NCBI GenBank assembly: GCA_029255685.2
Contig: CM055311.2
Coordinates: 19,366,952 to 19,430,951, forward strand
Direction of reading: 5' to 3'
DNA: 64,000 nt
Source of the DNA: Silene conica
Taxonomy: Eukaryota > Streptophyta > Magnoliopsida > Caryophyllales > Caryophyllaceae
The stretch's first letter is position 1; every line of letters begins with the position of its first letter. A model generated the notes under the pieces. The model ran no database searches. It worked only from the letters and a program-made list of their open reading frames with translations, and was not told where the DNA came from. The position numbers and the translations under genes were made by a program. Of the stretch, positions 10,287 to 20,990 are shown piece after piece.

Positions 10287-12897
10287 TAACCGCGGAACCA
10301 CCTAATCCATCCCTAAACCCTTCCCTTGCTTCACATACGAACGACAATAAGACAAAAACACACCCTAGATGGGGACGGGTGAACCCTTTTGCGTGGGACG
10401 TGTGAAAACTATGGGGCCGGGTATTCATAAAACGGGATGGGAAAGGGTTTAGGGTTGGAATAGGCGGATCCGCTACAGCGGATCCCCTTAATCCAACCCT
10501 AAACCCTTCCCTTGCATTGCTAATGGGACGGGAAGGGTTTAGGGTTGGATTAGGCGGATCCTCTACCGCGTAACCGCCTAATCCAACCCTAAACCCTTCC
10601 CCTTGCTTCACATACGAACGACAATAAGACAAAAAACACCCTAGATGGGGACGGGTGAACCCTTTTTTGGGGGACGGGTGAAAACTATGGGGCCGTGTAT
10701 TCCTAAAACGGGACGGGAAAAGGTTTAGGATTGGATTAGGCGGATCCGCTACCGCAGAACCGCCTAATCCAACCCTAAACCCTTCCCTTACTTCACATAC
10801 GAACGACAATAAGACAAAAAGACACCCTAGATGGGGACGGGTGAACCTTTTTTTGGGGGACGGGTGAAAACTATGGGGCCGGGTATTCCTAAAACGGGAC
10901 GGAAAAGGGTTTAGGGTTGGATTAGGCGGATCCCCTACCGCGGAACCGCCTAATCCAACCCTAAACCCTTCCCTTGCTTCACATACCAATGACAATAAGA
11001 CAAAAAGACACCCTAGATGGGGACAAGTGAACCCTTTTTAGGGGGACGGGTAAAAACTATGGGGCCGGGTATTCCTAAAATGGGACGGGAAAGGGTTTAG
11101 GGTTGGATTAGGCGGATCCGCTACCGCGGAACCGCCTAATCCAATCCTAAACCCTTCCCTTGCTAACGGGACAGGAAAGGTTTAGGGTTGGATTAGGCGG
11201 ATCCGCTACCGCGGAACCGCCTAATCCAACCTTAAACCCTTCCCTTGCTTCACATATGAACGACAATAAGACAAAAAGACACCCTAGATGGGGACGGGTG
11301 AACCCTTTTTTTGGGGACGGGTGAAAACTATGGGGCCGGGTATTCGTAAAACGGGACGAGAAAGGGTTTAGGGTTGGATTAGGTGGATCCGCTACAGCGG
11401 AACCGCCTAACCCAACCCTAAACCCTTTGCTTGCTTCACATACGAACGACAATAAGACAAAAAGACACCCTAAATGGGGACGGAAGAACCTTTTTTTGGG
11501 GGACGGGTGAAAACTATGGGGCCGGGTATTCCTAAAATGGGACGGGAAAGGGTTTAGGGTTGGATTAGGCGGATCCGCTACCGTGGATTCCCCTAATCCA
11601 AACCTAAACCCTTCCCTTGATAACGAGACGGGAAGGGTTTAGGGTTGGATTAGGCGGATCCGCTACCGCGGAACCGCCTAATCCAACCGTAAACCCATCC
11701 CTTGCTTCACATACGAATGACAATAAGACAAAAAGGCACCCTAGATGGAGACAGGTGAACCCTTTTTCAGGGGACGGGTGAAAACTATGGGGCCGAGTAT
11801 TCCTAAAACGGGACGAGAAAGGGTTTAGGGTTGGATTAAGCGGATCCGCTACCGCGGGTTCCCCTAATCAAACCCTAAACCCTTCCTTTGCTAACGGGAC
11901 GGGAAGGGTTTAGGGTAGGATTAGGCGGATCCGCTACCGCGGATCCCCCTAATGCAACCCTAAACCCTTCCCTTGCTTCACATACGAACGATCATAATAC
12001 AAAAAGACACCATAGATGGGGACGGGTGAACCCTTTTTTGGGGGGCGGGTGAAAACTATGGGGCCGGATATTCCTAAAACGGGACGGGAAAGGGTTTAGG
12101 GTTGGATTAGGCGGATCCGCTACCGCGGAACCGCCTAATCCAACCCTAAACCCTTCCCTTGCTTCACATACGAACGACAATAAGACAAAAAGACACCCTA
12201 GATGGGGACGGGTGAACCCATTTTTGGGGGACGGATGAAAACTATGGGGCCGGGTATTCCTAAAACGGGACGGGAAAAGATTTAGGGTTGGATTATGCGG
12301 ATCCGCTACCGCGGATTCCCCTAATCCAACCCTAAACCCTTCCCTTGCTTCACATACGAACGACAATAAGATAAAAAGACACCCTAGATGGAGACGGGTG
12401 AACCCTTTTGTGTGGGACGTGTGAAAACTATGGGGCCGGGTATTCATAAAACGAGACGGGAAAGGGTTTGGGGTTGGAATAGGCGGATCCGCTACCGCGG
12501 ATCCCCTTAATCTAACCCTAAACCCTTCCCTTGCTAACGGGACGGGAAGGGTTTAGGGTTGGATTATGCGGATCCGCTACCGCGTAACCGCCTAATCCAA
12601 CCCTAAACCCTTCCCCTTGCTTCCCATACGAACGAAAATAAGACAAAAAACACCCTAAATGGGGACGGGTGAACCCTTTTTTGGGGGACGGGTGAAAACT
12701 ATGGGGCCGAGTATTCCTAAAACGGCACGGGAAAGGGTTTAGGGTTGGATTAGGCGGATCCGCTACCGCGGAACCGCCTAATCCAACCCTAAACCCTTCC
12801 CTTGTTTCACATACGAACGACAATAAGACAAAAAGACACCCTAGATGGGGACAGGTGAACCCTTTTTTGGGGGACGGGTGAAAACTATGGGGCCGGG
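10287..12897. repeat. Satellite array, block 1
   Basis: Tandem satellite with long monomers of about 186 bp and short units of about 86 bp. Each unit carries an inverted repeat whose left arm is AAGGGTTTAGGGTTGGATTA followed by GGCGG, and whose right arm is its complement, around a TCCGC-TACC-GCGGA centre. The long monomer adds a linker beginning TTGCTTCACATACGAACGAC and including ACCCTAGATGGGGACGGGTG and GGGTATTCCTAAAACGGGAC. The short unit has TTGCTAACGGGACGGG in place of that linker. The block ends at an Athila-like insertion. Its last monomer is split after GGGGCCGGG. Confidence 0.97.
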
Positions 12898-14433
12898 TGA
12901 TGCCCGTCGTTGAGGGTACCAAAGATAAATTTATAATTCCTAACTTTAACAATAGATAGTGAAAGTCAGGGTCGAACCACAAGGAGGTGGGGAATGTTTA
13001 TTGTCTTAATGTTGATGTTTTAAGGTAACAAATTTGGGGGTTTGATTGTTGATTACTATATCTAAGGCAAAGATTAAAATAAAACAAGAATTAAAAGATG
13101 AGAATAAAATATAATAAAAAGGGATGCTAGGATGTTTGGGTAATAAATAGCTAAGGTAAAATAAATCCTAAGGTCAACATGTATTGCAGTCGCGTAAGGG
13201 GGTGTAACATATCTTTTTAAGTCTATGCTACCTAATAGCTCCTTTCGGCCTATGCTATTAGTTCCTAGGTCTCACAATTATTGGGTGTCAACAATAAGGG
13301 TGATTCCTAAATCCCAGGTCACATACCTTTCAGCCTTGAGTAACCTATCCGTCTTAAAGTGTAAACCAATGCCCTTCCCGTATCTTTCAATCTTGGGTAG
13401 GTCATTACTAACATCCTACAAGTCTCCTTATGGTCTTGTTGCAGGATATTATAATTGACAAGAAAAGACGAAATAAGAATACATACGCGGGTGGTCGACC
13501 GACCAGCTACTCCAGTCGGCCGACCACGGCCTCGGTCGACCGACCAGCTATTCCAGTCGGCCGACCGTGGCCCTGCTACAAGTCGGTCTTTCGAATTTTA
13601 TTTACCTACGCATATTCATCCCCTACATCCTAACATATGAAAATTAGCTACTCATGATTGTTAAGATGATTATAAATTTGGGAATAAACATGATGAATAT
13701 ATTGAATAATCTAAACATGCAAGAACTAATAAAGCTTGAGATTCTGACTTAAACAATTGTAATAAAAACAAGAACAATAATAAAGCAAGATTAAAAGAGT
13801 AATTACCACAATTGGAATTAGGGCAGAAAGAAACAAATTTTATTGAATGCTTGGGAACTGCTGAAAGATTACAAAACTAAAAAGATGATGATTCCTAAGA
13901 TTCAAAGATGAAAAGATATCTAACCCTAATCACAAGATTAGTTTATATAGGTAGAAAAAGTAAGAGTTTCCTAAAGGCTCTAATTCTACTTTATTTCCGA
14001 AAAAGAATCGTTTTGGGCTTCCGCTGTGGTCGGTCGACCTACTATATAGGTCGGTCGACCGCTTCTTTCTGGGCTTCTTCTATTTTTGTCCTTCCTTGAG
14101 ATTTTGGGCTTTATTAAAGTTCAGGCCTGGTCGGCCGACCCGTTTAGCTGGTCGGTCGACCGCCTCCGTACGGAAATCTTCGGATTTCTTCTTGTTTTGA
14201 CTTTTGGGCTCTTGACTTTGACTCCAGTTGACTTTCCATTTATTCCTTAATTAAGCAAAAGACTCGAGGATATGGATTTTGTGCTAAATCGCCCCTTTTC
14301 CGCATAAATCTGCAAAAGTGCAAAAAAATACGAAAGTACACGATTTGTGGGAAATAAAGGCTAAAACATAGTAAATGAGCGACCAAATACGTGTAAAAAT
14401 AGATGTAAAACATTATAAAATAGACACGTATCA
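12898..14433 (-). repeat. 3' LTR of Athila-like copy 1
   Basis: 1536 bp, TG...CA ends. Same length as the partner at 19455-20990, with about 10 differences. It contains four 21-bp-phased GGTCGNNCGACC pairs. Short frames inside it repeat exactly in the partner LTR and are not genes. Confidence 0.96.
13493..14161. promoter_or_regulatory. Four paired GGTCGNNCGACC boxes in the LTR
   Basis: Box starts (first/second): 13493/13514, 13534/13555, 14028/14049, 14129/14150. Each pair is exactly 21 bp apart with a 9-nt spacer. Centres vary among AC, GT and GC; some boxes begin AGTCG instead of GGTCG. The role is unknown. Being in the LTR fits a protein-binding site, which is inference. Confidence 0.85.
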
Positions 14434-14450
14434 AATTCCCCAAACCAAAC
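14434..14450 (-). other. Polypurine tract of Athila-like copy 1
   Basis: On the element's strand GGTTTGGGGAATT directly precedes the 3' LTR start TGATACGTG. This is the expected place for the plus-strand primer of reverse transcription. Confidence 0.7.
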
Positions 14451-16450
14451 CCTTGCTTGCCCTCAAGCAAGAAATAGACTCGATCTTAACTAATGGAACG
14501 ATTTCAATCTCAGAGCGAAATTTACATGTTAGCCTAGACCAATACCAAGTACAAAATGAGAAAGTATTTAAACTATGCAAACGAGTTATGGTGTTGTCAA
14601 ACTTGCAACTATAGAAACTATAGAGACTTATACCATGGACTCTCGCGGTACGCTCGAGACACTCATGAAGCAAAGGGTGAGTATATGTAAAAGATAGAAA
14701 GAAGTAATTTTGTCATGACACTCACCTAACTGCGACCCATGGAAACATGCCTGCAATCTAACATGAACAAGAATTCTACAACTTTGTACAACAATCCCAT
14801 TTAAGTGGCCTAGATACATGCAATTGAGGTAATAAAAGATATGTGAGGTAAAAGGTAAAAAGTGGTTAAGATGTTTTTGGATATGTGGGGTTATTAGCCA
14901 AGCTAGTAAAACCGGTTCCCAACAACAAACTTCACAACTTTTGAAATTAAGAAAGTGCTCGTTTTGTGGCACAACTCTCACATTAAATATAAGAAAGGAC
15001 TCCCAAATATATTTGAATGAAGCACGGGAATGATAACATATAAAAGAAAGGGATTTTTGGAACGAATTTTGAATTTGATGATGCCAGGTGGTCGGCCGAC
15101 TCATTGAAGCGGTCGGTCGACTGACTACCGTATTTTCCGGATTTTTCTCGTTTTTTTTTCTTTTTCTTTTTCTTTTTCTGAATCTTTCTTGTTCTTTTTC
15201 TTTTCTTTTCTTTCTTTCTTTCTTTCTTTTCTCTTTTTGCTCATGATAGCATACAAACCAAGATGCCTCAAAAAATAAACCAAAGACCACAAATACTAGC
15301 TTGGAAGGGTAGGCTAAGTATGGGATGTAGTTTTGGGGGATAAAAGGCAATTTTGGCTATGTGAAGCTTATGGGTAAATACGAGAAAAGGGATCCCAAAT
15401 GCACGTACCAAGATTCACAAAACGAGATAGTAAAACAAGGATATAGCAATTCAAGTTCGTGTTTATGCATATTGATGTAACATGTTCCAAGGGGAGTACT
15501 ACTCACATCCTAGACAACTGGTTTTAAGAATGAAACCAGGAAATAAGCTCTAAACCTCAGAATGCATAGTAGGTTGCCAAGGTATAAGTCAAGTCTCAAG
15601 ATATGCAAGTTGACAAAAACTCGTAGATATGCAAAAGACTCTCATACTAAAACAAGTTTGACAAGGCAAGATAAAGGCATAAACATGTAAGATAGCTAAA
15701 TCATCCTTGAGATACTCTCGTTCCGACTCGACCTATATGCTAAAATAAACGTGCATTTTTTTGAATTTTTAAATTTTTAATTTTTTTGGATTTTTTTTTG
15801 TATATATAAGGAAAAAAAAGAAAAGAACGATGCAAGACAGAAATGCAATAAACGTGTGACAAAATCCAATGTATGTAACACGAAACCATTCCCCAAACCA
15901 ACCCGCACAATGTCCCCATTGTGCATTAGCCTAAGTAAAGGTTTCAGAAAATTAAAGAAAAGATGCGAAAATAAAAACTAAGGAAAAACTGGAAAGAACT
16001 CACTGGATTATGAAACGCATGAGAAAAACCTCCCCAAACCAGCGTAAGCTGGGAGGTTTTGGTGGCCAGCAGTGCCACTCAAGTAACCAAGTCAATTTCG
16101 CGATTTCCAAGGAAGAGAAACGAGAGACCGCAGCGGACAGTAGGTCGACCGACCTATGTAACAGGTCGATCGACCTCCTGTAAATCACAGAAAAATTGGC
16201 GATACAGCGTCTCTGGTCGACCGACTGATGTTTCTGGTCGGTCGACCCTCTGCGTCCCGGAGGTCTTCGTTTCTTCGTAAATCCTGAAAAAAACAAGAAA
16301 GAACGTGCGCCCAACAATGCGCGAGATGCCAAAAACGATTCTAAAGTCTTAACTACTCAAACATAAAGGAAAGGATCTAAAACTACGAGCAAACCAAAAT
16401 AAAAAGTTTCACACAACAAAAATAAATTGTCTTAAAAATTGCAACTAAAA
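14451..16450 (-). other. Long non-coding 3' internal region of Athila-like copy 1
   Basis: About 2 kb without pol domains. It holds a pyrimidine-rich low-complexity tract (about 15145-15235), three paired GGTCGNNCGACC boxes (15090/15111, 16143/16164, 16215/16236) and hairpins conserved in copy 2: AAAACCTCCC (16025-16034) with GGGAGGTTTT (16051-16060), GCACAATG-loop-CATTGTGC near 15905-15925, and GTGGC...GCCAC next to the first. A 240-residue minus-strand frame at 14628-15350 is driven by the low-complexity tract and is not accepted as a gene. Confidence 0.7.
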
Positions 16451-16526
16451 CAACTATCCGCTAAAGATGCGGAAGATATCTGACCACGGCTTCTGACGAC
16501 ATGCCGTAGTCTCCACGGTTTTTGCT

Positions 16527-19331
16527 TTAGTAGCAAAACACATCTTCTTTCCGCCGTCGCAAAGCATATGCGACGGTCTCTCCTCCTGAGCTTTCCTCCT
16601 CTTCTTCTTCTCCTCCCGATTCCACGACGTCTGGGTCCTCATCTTCTTCATAGCTTAGGCATCCCATTCCTCCTCTCTGGATGATGACTTCTTTCACTTT
16701 GGGTTTCCCCAAACCAGTTCCTGCAATGGTCATAATAGAAGTGTCCTCCCTACTGCTCCCAATCTGGGGCGGAGGTGTAAAAACAGATACAGGAACAGGT
16801 AATAAAGTGGGAGAAGTAGTGATGACCTCATACTTCTTCTCAGAAGTGATAGCATTACATGTGATGGGGGTCATAGCATCCTTCTTCCTATAAGATAGGC
16901 CATAGATAATAGAATGCTTGCCTACTTTGAAGGTTAGAGTCCCAGTGCCTACATCTATAATGGCACCTGCAGTGTGAAGGAAAGGTCTTCCTAGAATTAT
17001 AGGTATATGGGCATCCTCTGGGATGTCCAAAACTACAAAGTCAACTGGGAAGAAGAACCTGTCAATACGCACAGGGATGTTTTCTAACACCCCTATAGGT
17101 TCCATAGATGTGCGATCTGCCATCTGGACTGTCATACTGGTCACTGCAAATTCGGTCATTCCTAGTTTTAAGGCAACGCTTAGGGGCATGACACTTATAC
17201 TAGCACCTAAGTCGCACAAAGCCTTCTTAACTGGGAAGGTTCCTATATTACAGGGGACAGAAAAACTACCAGGGTCCTCTAGTTTATGAGGGGCTATGAC
17301 ATGAGACAAAAAGCTAGATGACTCTTCAGTGAGGGCCACCGACTCAACCTTTTCTAGAGACCTCTTTCTTGACAAAAGCTGTCTCATAAATTTAAGATAG
17401 GAAGGAACTTGTTGAACTAATTCTAAAAACGGGACTTGAACATTTAATGAACGAATCACATCCTTAAATTTGTCAAAAGATACCTGATCCTTTGAAGGCA
17501 CGAGTCTTTCTGGGAAAGGAGCAGCTGATGATTCAGTATTTGCAGCCCTTTTTAAAAACCTGGGGGTCTTGTCACCCCGGAAAATAAAATCCCGCAAGTT
17601 GTTCGGCAAATCTGGGCGAAAGGGAACTTCGGGTTCTGCTTCAGTGGTCGGTCGACCAGAATCTTCGGTCGGTCGACCAGTCTCCTGTTCAGGCAAAATT
17701 TCCGGATCCTGATCTGTGGTCGGTCGACCAGATGCTTCGGTCGGTCGACCGCCTTCGCTGCTACTCGCCTGTTTTTCCTTCTCAGCCCCCACTTTGGCTC
17801 CACTTCTTAAGGTTACGACGTTTAGAGTCTCCTTTTTCTGGTCCGGTTTGGTCGGAAGTTGACTCGGAGCCCTAGTATCATTCTTGCTCGCAATTTGAGC
17901 AATCTGGGACTCTAACATCTTCATTCCTGCCTCTCTAGCCTGTGACTCCTTCTGAACCAACCCAATAAGATTTTGGATAAGAGCATCTGTGTTGGGTGGA
18001 GGATTAGAAGGTGGTTGAGGGTTGAAAGGTGGTCTTTGGAAATTTTGTTTATGTGGGGGTACATAGGTGGAATTTTGCTGAGGTTGCATGTGCTGTGGGT
18101 TTTGAACATTCTGGCTTGTCCACCTTAAGTTGGGATGGACATTATTATTATTCGGGTCATAGAAATTGTTCCCACGGTAATGCTGAAAAGCGGCACATGT
18201 TTCATTAGATGAAGTACAGAATTTCGACACATGCCCTTCTCCACCGCACCTCTCACAAGCAAAGGGTCCGTCCTGAACGGTGTTTACTTGGTATATTCCT
18301 CCCTTGCTTCCACTCCCTAGATCGAGCTTTCCTGCAGCCTCAAATTTTTCTAACTTAGCTGTCAAGGCCTCAATTGCTGACAGGTTGTACTCATTTTTCC
18401 TCTGATTTCCTCTGGAAGTACCATGCTCAGCACGGTGCACAGCAACATCTTCTATCAACTTGAGACCCTTAGTCTCTCCTGAATTATCTTGGAATCTCCC
18501 ATTAGCTGCAGCATCTAGATAGGCCCTGTTGTCATCGTAGAGGCCATTGTAGAACTGGTTGCAAAGAAACCATTGTTCGAATCCGTGATGTGGTATGGAT
18601 CGAACAAGTCTCTTGAACCTGTCCCACGCCTCGCTAAAATCTTCATTGGGACCCTGCTTGAAATTGGTAATCTGCGCTCTTAAAGCATTAGTCTTTGATG
18701 CAGAATAATATTTCCTGTAAAATGTTAAGGCTAAGGTATTCCAATCCGTGACTCCCGCAGCAGTGCGGTCAAGATCTTTGTACCACTCTCTCGCAGAGTC
18801 CCTAAGGGAGAAGATAAACATGGTTTGTTTAATCTGGTCCTGCGTCACTCCTTCTGGGGGTGCTATAGAGCATATGTAATCTGTGAAGATTTCAATATGC
18901 TTAGCAGCATCCTCATTGGCCGAGCCTCTAAATTGGTTTCTTTCAACCATAGTTATGTAGGCGGGCTTGGCCTCGAATGGCTTCCCAGTACCTGCAGGTA
19001 AAGTGAACCCTTTGTATAGGTCCTTTGCCTGAGGCATGGAGTGACTGGCAATAGTAGCTTCCTCTGTCATGTTCTCTTCTTCTTTAGGAAAAACTGGAAA
19101 GTAGGTAAAAGGTGGTGTTTTTGGTGAAAGTGGATTGATGGGTGAATTTGGTTGCGAAGGTGGTGTTTTTGGTGAAGATGGTAATGATGGTTGTTCGAAT
19201 AAGTCTTCTTGAAATAAGGAAGATGGTGAGCCTCCTTCCTGATTTGCTAGAAGTTGCTTTCTTCTTTCTCTAAGAGTCCTCTCAATTTCGAGGTCAAGTG
19301 GTAGGAGTTCTCCTTGAACTGACCTGTGCAT
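16527..19331 (-). CDS. gag: Gag-protease polyprotein of Athila-like copy 1
   Basis: 934 codons, open throughout, starting MHRSVQGELLPLDLE, 104 nt after the primer site. The N-terminus is Ser/Pro-rich. A retrotransposon Gag domain spans about residues 140-265 (HIEIFTDYICSIAPP, FSLRDSAREWYKDL, FKQGPNEDFSEAWDRFKRLV). A CCHC zinc knuckle lies at about 355-370 (CERCGGEGHVSKFC). A linker with GRPT repeats lies at about 525-565. A pepsin-like retroviral protease follows from about 700, with active site CDLGAS and ILGRPFLHTAGAIIDV. The product would form virus-like particles in the cytoplasm and process itself. No RT, RNase H or integrase follows. The C-terminus is an acidic tail ending VFCY. In copy 2 a one-base difference replaces this tail with a basic one. 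Confidence 0.92.
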   Translation of the reverse strand: MHRSVQGELLPLDLEIERTLRERRKQLLANQEGGSPSSLFQEDLFEQPSLPSSPKTPPSQPNSPINPLSPKTPPFTYFPVFPKEEENMTEEATIASHSMPQAKDLYKGFTLPAGTGKPFEAKPAYITMVERNQFRGSANEDAAKHIEIFTDYICSIAPPEGVTQDQIKQTMFIFSLRDSAREWYKDLDRTAAGVTDWNTLALTFYRKYYSASKTNALRAQITNFKQGPNEDFSEAWDRFKRLVRSIPHHGFEQWFLCNQFYNGLYDDNRAYLDAAANGRFQDNSGETKGLKLIEDVAVHRAEHGTSRGNQRKNEYNLSAIEALTAKLEKFEAAGKLDLGSGSKGGIYQVNTVQDGPFACERCGGEGHVSKFCTSSNETCAAFQHYRGNNFYDPNNNNVHPNLRWTSQNVQNPQHMQPQQNSTYVPPHKQNFQRPPFNPQPPSNPPPNTDALIQNLIGLVQKESQAREAGMKMLESQIAQIASKNDTRAPSQLPTKPDQKKETLNVVTLRSGAKVGAEKEKQASSSEGGRPTEASGRPTTDQDPEILPEQETGRPTEDSGRPTTEAEPEVPFRPDLPNNLRDFIFRGDKTPRFLKRAANTESSAAPFPERLVPSKDQVSFDKFKDVIRSLNVQVPFLELVQQVPSYLKFMRQLLSRKRSLEKVESVALTEESSSFLSHVIAPHKLEDPGSFSVPCNIGTFPVKKALCDLGASISVMPLSVALKLGMTEFAVTSMTVQMADRTSMEPIGVLENIPVRIDRFFFPVDFVVLDIPEDAHIPIILGRPFLHTAGAIIDVGTGTLTFKVGKHSIIYGLSYRKKDAMTPITCNAITSEKKYEVITTSPTLLPVPVSVFTPPPQIGSSREDTSIMTIAGTGLGKPKVKEVIIQRGGMGCLSYEEDEDPDVVESGGEEEEEESSGGETVAYALRRRKEDVFCY
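17646..17750 (-). promoter_or_regulatory. Two paired GGTCGNNCGACC boxes inside the gag reading frame
   Basis: Pairs at 17646/17667 and 17718/17739, 21 bp apart like those in non-coding DNA. In frame they encode GRPT-xxx-GRPT, a 7-residue period. The presence of the same DNA pattern inside and outside the gene suggests that the DNA or RNA sequence, rather than the peptide, is the conserved thing. Confidence 0.8.
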
Positions 19332-19431
19332 AAGATGGAAACTACAAGAAAAAGGGAAGAAGGTTTAAGGAACAAAAAGTTCCTTAAACAGAGAGAAACA
19401 AAGACAAAAAACAATAAACACTGGCGTCACC

Positions 19432-19449
19432 TCCCCGGCAACGGCGCCA
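19432..19449 (-). other. Primer binding site, tRNA-Asp type (copy 1)
   Basis: On the element's strand TGGCGCCGTTGCCGGGGA, 5 nt from the 5' LTR (19455). This sequence is complementary to the 3' end of plant tRNA-Asp and is the usual primer site of Athila-lineage elements. Confidence 0.9.
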
Positions 19450-19454
19450 AAATT

Positions 19455-20990
19455 TGATGCCCGTCGTTGAGGGTACCAAAGATAAATTTATAATTCCTAA
19501 CTTTAACAATAGATAGTGAAAGTCAGGGTCGAACCACAAGGAGGTGGGGAATGTTTATTGTCTTAATGTTGATGTTTTAAGGTAACAAATTTGGGGGTTT
19601 GATTGTTGATTACTATATCTAAGGCAAAGATTAAAATAAAACAAGAATTAAAAGATGAGAATAAAATATAATAAAAAGGGATGCTAGGATGTTTGGGTAA
19701 TAAATAGCTAAGGTAAAATAAATCCTAAGGTCAACATGTATTGCAGTCGCGTAAGGGGGTGTAACATATCTTTTTAAGTCTATGCTACCTAATAGCTCCT
19801 TTCGGCCTATGCTATTAGTTCCTAGGTCTCACAATTATTGGGTGTCAACAATAAGGGTGATTCCTAAATCCCAGGTCACATACCTTTCAGCCTTGAGTAA
19901 CCTATCCGTCTTAAAGTGTAAACCAATGCCCTTCCCGTATCTTTCAATCTTGGGTAGGTCATTACTAACATCCTACAAGTCTCCTTATGGTCTCGTTGCA
20001 GGATATTATAATTGACAAGAAAAGACGAAATAAGAATACATACGCGGGTGGTCGACCGACCAGCTACTCCAGTCGGCCGACCACGGCCTCGGTCGACCGA
20101 CCAGCTATTCCAGTCGGCCGACCGTGGCCCTGCTACAAGTCGGTCTTTCGAATTTTATTTACCTACGCATATTCATCCCCTACATCCTAACATATGAAAA
20201 TTAGCTACTCATGATTGTTAAGATGATTATAAATTTGGGAATAAACATGGTGAATATATTGAATAATCTAAACATGCAAGAACTAATAAAGCTTGAGATT
20301 CTGACTTAAACAATTGTAATAAAAACAAGAACAATAATAAAGCAAGATTAAAAGAGTAATTACCACAATTGGAATTAGGGCAGAAAGAAACAAATTTTAT
20401 TGAATGCTTGGGAACTGCTGAAAGATTACAAAACTAAAAAGATGATGATTCCGAAGATCCAAAGATGAAAAGATATCTAACCCTAATCACAAGATTAGTT
20501 TATATAGGTAGAAAAAGTAAGAGTTTCCTAAAGGCTCTAATTCTACTTTATTTCCGAAAAAGAATCGTTTTGGGCTTCCGCTGTGGTCGGTCGACCTACT
20601 ATATAGGTCGGTCGACCGCTTCTTTCTGGGCTTCTTCTATTTTTGGCCTTCCTTGAGATTTTGGGCTTTATTAAAGTTCAGGCCTGGTCGGCCGACCCGT
20701 TTAGCTGGTCGGTCGACCGCCTCCATACGGAAATCTTCGGATTTCTTCTTGTTTTGACTTTTGGGCTCTTGACTTTGACTCCAGTTGACTTTCCATTTAT
20801 TCCTTAATTAACCAAAAGACTCGAGGATATGGATTTGGTGCTAAATCGCCCCTTTTCCGCATATATCTGCAAAAGTGCAAAAAAATACGAAAGTACACGA
20901 TTTGTGGGAAATAAAGGCTAAAACATAGTAAATGAGCGACCAAATACGTGTAAAAATAGATGTAAAACATCATAAAATAGACACGTATCA
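19455..20990 (-). repeat. 5' LTR of Athila-like copy 1
   Basis: 1536 bp, near-identical to 12898-14433. It should hold the promoter for the minus-strand gag transcript. Paired boxes are at 20050/20071, 20091/20112, 20585/20606 and 20686/20707. CCGGG follows at 20991-20995 as the target duplication. Confidence 0.96.

Larger units (their letters stand above)
12898..20990 (-). mobile_element. Full-length non-autonomous Athila-like Ty3/Gypsy element (gag-protease only), copy 1
   Basis: The element starts TGATGCCCGTCG and ends ACACGTATCA on the plus strand. It is flanked by the 5-bp direct repeat CCGGG (12893-12897 and 20991-20995), so it is an intact insertion into the satellite. Its LTRs are 1536 bp each (12898-14433 and 19455-20990) and differ by about 10 substitutions by eye, so the insertion is young. 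The tRNA-Asp-type primer site, Gag with zinc knuckle and aspartic protease are as in the Athila/Tat lineage. The 2.1 kb between the end of gag-pro and the 3' LTR holds no reverse transcriptase, RNase H or integrase. It thus resembles the class called TR-GAG: LTR elements that keep Gag but rely on another element for pol. Confidence 0.95.

Noticed and set aside
10287..12897. Palindromic repeats with spacers, resembling a CRISPR array
   Set aside because: Unit lengths are 86 and 186 bp, the linkers are also repeated rather than unique, no cas genes are present, and the context is a plant genome.
13225..13640. Short frames of 61-77 residues in the LTRs, repeated at 19782-20197 and in reverse at 58405-58820
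   Set aside because: They lie in LTRs, have no recognisable domain and are conserved only because the LTRs are recent copies. The GRPT-like words in them come from the paired boxes.
14628..15350. 240-residue Lys/Arg/Glu-rich frame, and the similar Lys-rich frame at 63355-63693
   Set aside because: Both result from a simple pyrimidine- or purine-rich tract in the non-coding part of the Athila-like element. They have no recognisable domain and differ between the two copies.
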